DNA of 64,000 nucleotides from Sphingomonas sp. (GTDB lineage: Bacteria > Pseudomonadota > Alphaproteobacteria > Sphingomonadales > Sphingomonadaceae), in the NCBI GenBank assembly GCA_017418975.1, contig JAFOMG010000017.1, forward strand, positions 1 to 64,000, read 5' to 3'. The translations under genes were made by a program, and so were the position numbers. This document shows, piece by piece, positions 10,168 to 17,286 of the stretch; within the stretch, counting starts at the first letter, position 1, and every line of letters begins with the position of its first letter. The notes beneath the pieces are model-generated. The model was given only the letters and a program-made list of their open reading frames with translations. It was not told where the DNA came from and searched no databases.

Positions 10168-10896
10168 ATGGAATTGAAGATGCGGCCAAAAAGGTCGCTC
10201 GCCTCCGAGCTGGTCGACCATCTGCGCGGCCAGATCGAGTCGGGGGCGCTGGCCCCGGGCGACCGTATTCCGACGGAGCGCGAGCTGGTGGAGGGGTCGG
10301 GCGTCAGCCGCACGGTGGTGCGCGAGGCGATTGCACGGCTTACCGCGGAAGGGCTGCTGGAGCCGCGCCAGGGATCGGGCGTGTTCGTCACCGAACCGCG
10401 CACCACGGCGTTCCATGTGTCGCAGGGCGAGTTCGACGACCTGGTCGAGGTGAGCCGCCTGCTCGAACTGCGCCTGGCGGTGGAGATCGAGATGGCGGGC
10501 CTCGCGGCGCGCCGGCGCAGCGAGGCGGACATTGCCGAGATGCGCGTGCTGATTCAGCGCATCGCCCTGGACAGCGCCGCGACGGGGGATGGCAGCGCGG
10601 CGGACGAGGCGCTGCACGGCCTGATCGCCCAGGCATCGGGCAATCGTTATTTCGGGCGCTTCCTCGAGTTCCTCGAAATGGGGCTGGTGCCGCGGCGCGG
10701 GCTGTTGCGGCAGTCGGCCGAGGATGACGGCGCCTATCTGGCCAAGGTGCATGACGAGCATGTCGAGCTGGTCGAGGCGATCGCGCGCCGCGATGTCGAT
10801 GGCGCGCGCGAAGCGGTGCGGCGGCATCTGGAACATGTCCGCGCACGGCTGGAGGATTTCCTCGCGCACCGCGACGCGCCGGCCGACCAGGCCTAG
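10168..10896 (+). CDS. GntR/FadR (FCD) transcriptional regulator
   Basis: A 242-aa regulator. The N-terminal winged helix (about 5-70) reads SLASELVDHLRGQIESG and RTVVREAIARL, and is followed by GLLEPRQGSGVFV, the wing. The C-terminal FCD domain carries the conserved metal-site positions in ADEALHGLI, HDEHVELV and RRHLEHV. The start was taken at the second ATG, behind GGGGGAG; an ATG 18 bases earlier is possible. Its paralogue at 10893 is convergent, and the two stop codons overlap in the same four bases (CTAG). It probably senses a uronate-derived sugar acid and controls the surrounding locus. Confidence 0.93.
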   Translation: MELKMRPKRSLASELVDHLRGQIESGALAPGDRIPTERELVEGSGVSRTVVREAIARLTAEGLLEPRQGSGVFVTEPRTTAFHVSQGEFDDLVEVSRLLELRLAVEIEMAGLAARRRSEADIAEMRVLIQRIALDSAATGDGSAADEALHGLIAQASGNRYFGRFLEFLEMGLVPRRGLLRQSAEDDGAYLAKVHDEHVELVEAIARRDVDGAREAVRRHLEHVRARLEDFLAHRDAPADQA

Positions 10897-11630
10897 CTGG
10901 TCAGGGCAGGGAGGTCCGCGACCGTATCGGCGATGCGCCGCGCACGCTTGAGGCTGCGCTCGAGATGGCGGCGCGCGGCGCTGCGCGCGGCACGGGGGTC
11001 GCCCGCACGGATCGCATCGACGATCGCGGCATGCTCTTCCTGGATCGTATCGAGGTAGCGCCGCTGCTTTTCCTCGGTCCGCTTCACCATCGCGGCGTCG
11101 CGGCGCGGCACGAGCTTGGAGCCGAGGAACTCGACGAAGCGCACGAAATACTGGTTGCCGGCAGCGCGCGCGATGCTGGCATGCAGCGCCGCGTCGGCCT
11201 TCACGCCGCCATCCTCCGAAGTGCTCGCGTCGCGCAATATCTCGAGCCATTTTTCCAGCTCGGCGATGTCCGCCTCGGTGCGCCGTTCGGCGGCCAGACC
11301 GGCCATCTCGGTCTCCACTGCGAGCCGCAGCTCCAGGAGCTGGAGCACGTCGTGCAGGTCGGCCAGCTCGTTGGGATCGATCTGGAAGGCCTGGGGCGGC
11401 TCCTTGATGAAGACACCCGATCCCTGGCGCGCCTCCACCCAGCCTTCGGCCGAGAGGCGGGCAACGGCCTCGCGCACCACCGTGCGGCTGATGCCCAGGT
11501 CCTCGACCAGGGCGCGCTCGGTCGGCAGCTTGTCGCCGGGCGAAAGCTCGCCGCTGCGAATCTTCTCGCGCAGCTGATCGACCAGGTCTGCCGCCATCGA
11601 GCGGCGCTCGGGCATTTTGATTATCGCCAT
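10893..11630 (-). CDS. GntR/FadR (FCD) transcriptional regulator, paralogue
   Basis: A 245-aa regulator closely similar to the one at 10168: winged helix with SMAADLVDQLREKIRSG and RTVVREAVARLSAEG, then QGSGVFI, then an FCD domain with ADAALHASI, QEEHAAIV and RRHLERS. Divergent from the GH105 gene, with a 17-bp site in between that recurs in front of the TonB receptor gene. The pair looks like a local duplication whose members may respond to different intermediates of the same pathway. Confidence 0.92.
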   Translation of the reverse strand: MAIIKMPERRSMAADLVDQLREKIRSGELSPGDKLPTERALVEDLGISRTVVREAVARLSAEGWVEARQGSGVFIKEPPQAFQIDPNELADLHDVLQLLELRLAVETEMAGLAAERRTEADIAELEKWLEILRDASTSEDGGVKADAALHASIARAAGNQYFVRFVEFLGSKLVPRRDAAMVKRTEEKQRRYLDTIQEEHAAIVDAIRAGDPRAARSAARRHLERSLKRARRIADTVADLPALTS

Positions 11631-11690
11631 ATGGTCAGACCAGTAACGCGGTTGCTGTGTCCGGTGCAACCGCCCTCCGGTTGTTTCAAT

Positions 11691-11711
11691 AAATGGTATG
11701 ATGACATTATA
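11691..11711. promoter_or_regulatory. Predicted GntR operator, GH105 promoter
   Basis: AAATGGTATGATGACAT, followed by TATA, forms an almost perfect TATGATG-A-CATNATA palindrome. The first 17 bases are repeated exactly at 17184-17200. Both copies lie in divergent promoter regions of this locus. Confidence 0.65.
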
Positions 11712-11767
11712 AGTTCGTGGACAGCCGCGCCGATCGGGTCTAGGCCGGCCAAAAATCGGAGGACGGG

Positions 11768-12913
11768 ATGCTGGATGCGAGTGGCGCGCGCGCGCTGAGT
11801 GGTGAGGTCGAGCGTTTTCGCGCGCAGTATGGTCCTGCGGAGATCGATTCGCTGATGGCGGCACTGGTGCGCAGCCTTGTCGGCATCGAGGATGCGGGCG
11901 GCGAATTCCTGGTCAGCGTGATCGAGGGTCGTCGCTATGACATCAAGAGCTGGCATAATTGGGACTGGACGCAGGGCGTGGGGCTGTATGGCCTGGCGCG
12001 CATGTACGAGCGCGGCCGCGACCCGCTGGTGCGCAGCCATATCGAGCACTGGTTCCGCCGCCGCTTCGACGAGCCGGCGGTCACCAAGACGATCAACACC
12101 ATGGCACCGATGCTCGCGCTGGCATGCCTTGCCGATTGGAGCGCGGACGACAGCTGGCATCCGCTGCTCGCCGAATGGGCGGAATGGGCGATGCACGAGC
12201 TGCCGCGCACCGAGGAAGGCGGCTTCCAGCACATCGTGATCGATCTCGCCAACGAGCAGCAGCTCTGGGACGACACGCTGATGATGACGGTGATGCCGCT
12301 GGCCAAGATCGGCCTGCTGCTCGGCCGACCCGCCTATGTGGAAGAGGCGAAGCGGCAGTTCATGCTGCATGTGAAGTATCTCGCCGATCGCGCGACCGGG
12401 CTGTGGTTCCATGGCTGGACCTTTGACGGGCGCAACCATCTGTCCGCCGCGCTCTGGGCGCGGGGCAATAGCTGGATCACCATGGCGATCCCGGATTTCA
12501 TCGAGCTGCTCGACCTGCCGGAGGGCGACGGGCTGCGCGCCTTCCTGCTCGCCACGCTAGAGGCGCAAGTGGCCGCACTGCGTGCCTGCCAGCGTGCGGA
12601 TGGGCTGTGGCCGACGATCCTCGACGATGCGAAGTCCTATGGCGAGGCGTCGGCGACTGCCGGCATCGCCTATGGCGTACTCAAGGCGGTTCGCCTCGGG
12701 CTGCTGCCCGCGGACTATCTCGAGACGGGATTGCGCGCGGCCGAGGCGGTGATCGCGCATATCGATGCGCAGGGCGAACTCACCCAGGTCTCGTTCGGCA
12801 CGCCGATCTTCGCGACCATCGAGGAATATAAGCAGGTGCCGATCACCACCATGCCCTATGGCCAGGCGATGGCGATCCTGGCGCTCGACGAGGCGCGGAG
12901 GCTGCATCCGTGA
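11768..12913 (+). CDS. Glycoside hydrolase family 88/105, unsaturated uronyl hydrolase
   Basis: A 381-aa enzyme without signal peptide, so cytoplasmic. Family features: WHNWDWTQGVGLYGL (about 62-76), WDDTLMMTVMPLAKIG with the Asp expected for catalysis (167-182), HGWTFDGRNHLSAALWARGNSWI (215-237). Enzymes of this type hydrolyse the unsaturated glucuronyl or galacturonyl end made by polysaccharide lyases, by hydration of the double bond. It is first in an operon with the GPH transporter (GTGA overlap). The context implies that oligosaccharides cut outside by a lyase are imported and finished here. Confidence 0.9.
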   Translation: MLDASGARALSGEVERFRAQYGPAEIDSLMAALVRSLVGIEDAGGEFLVSVIEGRRYDIKSWHNWDWTQGVGLYGLARMYERGRDPLVRSHIEHWFRRRFDEPAVTKTINTMAPMLALACLADWSADDSWHPLLAEWAEWAMHELPRTEEGGFQHIVIDLANEQQLWDDTLMMTVMPLAKIGLLLGRPAYVEEAKRQFMLHVKYLADRATGLWFHGWTFDGRNHLSAALWARGNSWITMAIPDFIELLDLPEGDGLRAFLLATLEAQVAALRACQRADGLWPTILDDAKSYGEASATAGIAYGVLKAVRLGLLPADYLETGLRAAEAVIAHIDAQGELTQVSFGTPIFATIEEYKQVPITTMPYGQAMAILALDEARRLHP

Positions 12914-14448
12914 GCGCTCCGCTCACCCGCGGGCCGCGCCAGGTCAAGCCGTACACCTATCTCGCTTATGGCATCACCGATCTGTTCGGCAGCGGCGCGA
13001 TGGCGGTCATCGGCGGCTGGATCCTGTTCTTCTACACCAGCTTCTGCGGCCTGAGCGCGGTCGAGGCGACGTCGATCTTCGCGATCGCGCGCATTCTCGA
13101 CGCGGTGGGCGGCACCTTTATCGGCCATGTTTCGGACACGATCGGCAACAGCCGACTGGCCCGGCGCTTCGGCCGCCGCCGGATGTTCCTGCTCTTCTCG
13201 CTGCCGCTGATGCCGAGTTTCGCGCTGATGTGGGTGAGCGGCCAATCCTATCTCTATTATCTCGCCACCTATGTGTTCTTCGAGGTGGTCTACGCGGCGG
13301 TGCTGATCCCCTATGAGACGCTCGCCGCCGAGATGTCCGACGATTACCGCACCCGCGCGCGCTTCGCCGGCGCCCGCATCCTCACCGGGCAGGCGGCCGT
13401 GTTCCTCGCGAGCGTGCTGCCGCGCTTCATCACCGGCGGCACCAAGGATGCGACGGCGGATACCTTCCTCCTGATGGGGGGCATCTTCACGGTCATCTTC
13501 ATCGGGGCGATCCTGACCACCTATCTCTTCACCTGGGAGCGCGAGCATCGACCGGAGGATGCGTTCGTGCCCGCCCGGGCGCCATTTGGTCCGATGCAGA
13601 TCTTCCGCAACATTGCGCTGACCCTGCGCATCCGCGCCTTTCGCCTGCACCTCGGCATGTATCTGAGCGGTTTCACCGCCAATGATGTGCTGATCGCGGT
13701 GCTCAGCTATTATGTAGTGTTCGTGCTCGGTGCGAACGTCGCCACCGCTTCGACCGTGCTCGGGGTGATGACCGCGACCCAGTTCGTTTCCGCCGCAACC
13801 TTCGTGCATCTGACGGTGCGGCTCCATCCGGGACCTGCCTTCCAGCTTGCCGCTGCCTTTTCCGCGCTCGGCATCCTGCTGATGGCAATGCTCGCGCTGC
13901 CGGGCTTTCCGGCACCGCTCTGGTGGATCTATCCGGTCGCGATGTGCGCGGGGATCGGTCGTGGCGGGCTCGTCTATATTCCCTGGAATACCTACAATTA
14001 TGTCGCCGATGTCGACGAGATCGTCAGCACCCAGCGGCGCGAGGGCATCTTCGCGGGGGTGATGACGATGGTGCGCAAGGCCGTGGGCGCGGGTGCCGTG
14101 ATGCTGGTCGGGCTGCTGCTCGAAGCGGGCGGATTCCGCCCCGTGGCGGCAAGCCAGCCGCATGGCGCGCAGCTCGCCATCCTCGGCGCGCTCACGCTCT
14201 GTCCGCTGCTGGCGCTGGCGCTCGGCATACCGATCGCCCGGCGGTTCCGGCTCAACGAGCATAGCCATTCGGTGCTGATGGCGGAGATTGCGCGCTTCCG
14301 TGCGGGCGATCGCACGCCGCCGGTTGGTGAGGCGGCGGCGGTGGTCGGCGATCTGACTGGCCAGCCGCCGGAAAGGCTCTGGGCCGGTCAGCTCGAGGTG
14401 CCGCGTGCGGCACCCGGCGGTCGGGAAGGTGTCGCGGCGGCGGTCTAG
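12910..14448 (+). CDS. GPH-family (MelB-like) sugar:cation symporter
   Basis: A 512-aa inner-membrane carrier with about 12 hydrophobic segments. It has the GPH/MFS features RILDAVGGTFIGHVSDTIG and RRFGRRRMFLL between helices 2 and 3 and YETLAAEMSDDYRTRARFAG further on. It begins with GTG overlapping the GH105 stop. The last about 60 residues are a hydrophilic tail. Probable substrate: an unsaturated or acidic oligosaccharide supplied by the TonB receptor and lyases of this locus. Its stop overlaps the ROK kinase stop on the opposite strand (CTAG). Confidence 0.9.
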   Translation: MSAPLTRGPRQVKPYTYLAYGITDLFGSGAMAVIGGWILFFYTSFCGLSAVEATSIFAIARILDAVGGTFIGHVSDTIGNSRLARRFGRRRMFLLFSLPLMPSFALMWVSGQSYLYYLATYVFFEVVYAAVLIPYETLAAEMSDDYRTRARFAGARILTGQAAVFLASVLPRFITGGTKDATADTFLLMGGIFTVIFIGAILTTYLFTWEREHRPEDAFVPARAPFGPMQIFRNIALTLRIRAFRLHLGMYLSGFTANDVLIAVLSYYVVFVLGANVATASTVLGVMTATQFVSAATFVHLTVRLHPGPAFQLAAAFSALGILLMAMLALPGFPAPLWWIYPVAMCAGIGRGGLVYIPWNTYNYVADVDEIVSTQRREGIFAGVMTMVRKAVGAGAVMLVGLLLEAGGFRPVAASQPHGAQLAILGALTLCPLLALALGIPIARRFRLNEHSHSVLMAEIARFRAGDRTPPVGEAAAVVGDLTGQPPERLWAGQLEVPRAAPGGREGVAAAV

Positions 14449-15329
14449 GCCGCCGCGTCCATCGCCAGCAACAGCGCGCCGAGCATGCCGGCGCGGGGGC
14501 CGAGCGCGGCGGTGCGAACCATCTGCTCCACGCCGCCGCGCGCTTCGGTGATCGCCGAATAGCCGCCGACCAGCTGGTCGAGCGTCGAAGTGACGTGCGT
14601 CGCGAGGATCGGGCGCGTCCCGATGCCGCCACCCAGGATCACCCGGTCCACCCCCGCAACCATCACTGCGTTGAAGGCGAGATGGCCGAGATAATGGCCG
14701 ACCATCTCCCAGGCGGGATGCTCGTCGGGCAGGCTGTCTGGGCCCGCACCCCAGAGCGCTTCGATCGCGGCGCTGCAGACCATGCCTTCGACGCAGCTGC
14801 CGTGCAGCCCGCAGACGCCCGGGAAGCGGCCGCGCGCGGGATGGTGCGGCACGAGGATGTGGCCCGCTTCGGGATGCAGGAGGCTGCGGGCCGTCCTGCC
14901 GCTAACGATCAGCCCGAGCCCCACACCGGTGCCGATCGTCACATAGGCAAAGCTCTCGACACCTTGCCCTGCGCCTCGTCGCTGCTCGGCGAGCGCAGCG
15001 GCATTGACGTCTGTATCGAGCGCGATCGGTGCGTCGATATGGCGGGCGAGGGGAGCGAGGAGATCGATTCCGCTCCAGCCCAGCTTGGGAGTGACGAACA
15101 GCCGGCCGTGATTTGCCCCCGGCGCAATGCCCACCGGCCCGAACGCGCCCAGGCCCACGCGCGCGAGCGGCCCCTGTTCGGCCAGCCAGCGGCCGACCCG
15201 GTCGAGCGTTTCCTCCGGCGTGGTGGTCGGAATGCGGGTCTCGGCATGCACGGTGTCGAGGTCGCTCGCCACCGCGAGCTTGAAGCTCGTGCCGCCGGCG
15301 TCGATCCCGGCGAAGCGCGGTGCCGTCAT
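14445..15329 (-). CDS. ROK-family sugar kinase (fructokinase-like)
   Basis: A 294-aa kinase. It has the N-terminal phosphate-binding loop GIDAGGTSFKLAVA, the catalytic-base region ALDTDVNAAALAE, YVTIGTGVGLGL, and the zinc motif GVCGLHGSCVEGM, which in this spacing resembles the fructokinase branch (CxxHGxCxEG). The start ATG follows the stop of the upstream 590-aa gene by two bases, so they are co-transcribed. It probably phosphorylates a neutral sugar released from the polysaccharide. Confidence 0.9.
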   Translation of the reverse strand: MTAPRFAGIDAGGTSFKLAVASDLDTVHAETRIPTTTPEETLDRVGRWLAEQGPLARVGLGAFGPVGIAPGANHGRLFVTPKLGWSGIDLLAPLARHIDAPIALDTDVNAAALAEQRRGAGQGVESFAYVTIGTGVGLGLIVSGRTARSLLHPEAGHILVPHHPARGRFPGVCGLHGSCVEGMVCSAAIEALWGAGPDSLPDEHPAWEMVGHYLGHLAFNAVMVAGVDRVILGGGIGTRPILATHVTSTLDQLVGGYSAITEARGGVEQMVRTAALGPRAGMLGALLLAMDAAA

Positions 15330-15331
15330 AC

Positions 15332-17104
15332 TCACGAGATCCGTGCGATTGGTGCAGGCGGGCTGACCGGCGCGGCCAGTTCGATTCCGTTCCAGCGCAG
15401 CAGACGCCCACCGGCATTCGGGGTGACCTCGATCCGGTCCTTGCTTGGCTTGGCCGCGACGGGAAGGATCTCGATCGCGGCCGGAATCGAGGTGCGGCCC
15501 AGCATAGTAGGCGCGATGCTGCCGCCCAGCGGGACGACATAGGCGACATGCGCCGCGCCCTCGCGCTTCTCGATCGCCCAGCGGCCCTGGGGGCCCACGC
15601 CGTTGTTCCAGATCGCCGGGCCCATATGGATCACCGCCTTCCATTCGCCGGCGACAAGCTCGACCCTGTATTCGTCGAGCGCGCGGGCAGTGGCACCTGG
15701 TCCGTCTAGGACGAAGCGCAGCTGCAATTCCTGTCCGGGAAAGCTGGCGGCGCGATCGAGCGTGATGTGCCAGTCGCCTGAATTGGCGATCGGATGCGCC
15801 GACATCAGCACGCGCTGTCCCTGCTGCGTGGCGACCATGCCGAACGAGGCGAAGTCGCGCCCGTCCTTCTCGCAGCGCACGCGGAACACCGGGGTCGGGC
15901 CGCGCCGGGCCGTCCGCCAGAAGGCGATGAGCGGGTGGCGCTGGGTCCAGAAGCTCTCGGCATTGGCCGAGCCCAGACAGGCGGCCTCGTTGAGCCAGGT
16001 GGTACCATAGACGGACCGGCCATCGTCCTCGGCGCGAATGAAGCGTTGGCGCACCTGCGTGTCCGGCTTGGGCAGCGCTGCGAAGCGCGGCGCCAGCGCG
16101 GGCGGGCAGGGCAGCATCGGGACTTCGCGGGGCGGCACCGCCATGCCGGGGCGCAGGGAGTGGCCAAGCCGAGCCGAGAGGCCGTCCAGCGTCGGGTTGG
16201 GGGTGCGGTCATAGTAAGCGCGCGAATGGGGCCCCGCCCATTGGTTGGTGCCGGGATGCCAGTGGCTGGCGATCATCTCCCAGGTGATGCGGTGCAGTTC
16301 CGCCGCCGCGCCACGTGCCTCGCCGTCCTTGATGAAGGAGAGGATCGCCTCGATCTCCTCGAGCGCGACCATGGTATAGGTCGGGCTGTTATACTCGTTG
16401 AACGAGCCTTGCTGGCACGTGTAGTCGAGCAGGCCGAGCAGGCGCTTGCGGCCATAGGCGAGGAGCTTCGGGTCCTGCATCAGTTCGCCCGCCGCCAGAG
16501 TAACGCGCGCGCCCATCACCGAGATGTTGGTGTAGGCCGGCCCGACATCGCGGCGCATGATCGCCTCGCCCGCGCGGCCAACCGCCTTGCGCATGCCCGT
16601 GAGGAGGGCTGGGTTCAGCCGATCGCCGTGGCGGCCGATCATCGCGGTCAGCCGCGCGCCGTTGAAGTCTGCCCAGTTCCAGTCGGGCGGGTCCATCTGC
16701 GCCAGCGTTTCCTCCAGATAATAGGACCAGATGCCATAAGTGGGGCTCGCTGGATCGATGTCCTGCAGCGCGATCACCTTGCCGATCACCAGCTCGGCCC
16801 GGGCAAGCGCGGGAGCGGAGCCCGTGTCGAGCAGGCGCTGCGCATAGTCGAGATTGGAGCGCGAGGCGTGCACCCAGGTGCCGCGCGGCAGCCGTGTGGA
16901 ATAGCCCGCGCCGCCGGATTTCTCGCCGAGCATGCCGATGTCCGCGTCCCAGCGCCGGTCCTTGCCGCCAACATCGGGCACGCCCTCCGCATCGCTCGCG
17001 GGAGTGGTCTGCGGCGCGGCCGCGACCAGGCAGGTCGCTCCCGCCGCGAGCAGCATCTCCCGCCGCGTCGTGGGCTGTCCTTCGCGAATCTCCTGAACTT
17101 CCAC
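15332..17104 (-). CDS. Tat-exported toroid-fold protein, lyase-like
   Basis: A 590-aa protein that begins with GTG and a twin-arginine signal (TTRREMLLAAGATCLVAAAP), so it is folded before export. It shares with the 631-aa product at 8146-10041 the sequence of segments DPASPTYGIW, YTNISVMGA, EYNSPTYTMV and PHSRAYYDRTPN. The second half is beta-rich. No named family is recognised. The features fit an alpha/alpha-toroid polysaccharide lyase or a relative, and the operon with a ROK kinase and divergence from a TonB receptor support this. Confidence 0.7.
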   Translation of the reverse strand: MEVQEIREGQPTTRREMLLAAGATCLVAAAPQTTPASDAEGVPDVGGKDRRWDADIGMLGEKSGGAGYSTRLPRGTWVHASRSNLDYAQRLLDTGSAPALARAELVIGKVIALQDIDPASPTYGIWSYYLEETLAQMDPPDWNWADFNGARLTAMIGRHGDRLNPALLTGMRKAVGRAGEAIMRRDVGPAYTNISVMGARVTLAAGELMQDPKLLAYGRKRLLGLLDYTCQQGSFNEYNSPTYTMVALEEIEAILSFIKDGEARGAAAELHRITWEMIASHWHPGTNQWAGPHSRAYYDRTPNPTLDGLSARLGHSLRPGMAVPPREVPMLPCPPALAPRFAALPKPDTQVRQRFIRAEDDGRSVYGTTWLNEAACLGSANAESFWTQRHPLIAFWRTARRGPTPVFRVRCEKDGRDFASFGMVATQQGQRVLMSAHPIANSGDWHITLDRAASFPGQELQLRFVLDGPGATARALDEYRVELVAGEWKAVIHMGPAIWNNGVGPQGRWAIEKREGAAHVAYVVPLGGSIAPTMLGRTSIPAAIEILPVAAKPSKDRIEVTPNAGGRLLRWNGIELAAPVSPPAPIARIS

Positions 17105-17183
17105 CGCTTCCCACTCCCTGTAGCGACGATTGGCTCGCCTTGTCGGGATTCGGACTAGCAGCGCATCGCCGGCGCGTCACGCA

Positions 17184-17204
17184 AAATGGTATGATGACAT
17201 GATG
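17184..17204. promoter_or_regulatory. Predicted GntR operator, TonB receptor promoter
   Basis: AAATGGTATGATGACAT is identical over 17 bases to the site at 11691-11707. It lies between the divergent 590-aa enzyme gene and the TonB receptor gene, about 85 bp before the receptor start. Confidence 0.65.
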
Positions 17205-17286
17205 AACATACTAGACAGCGCCAATTCGGATGGATAACGAGTCGTCAAACGAGCCGCCGGAAGTGCGGCGATTTGGGGAGGTCTCA

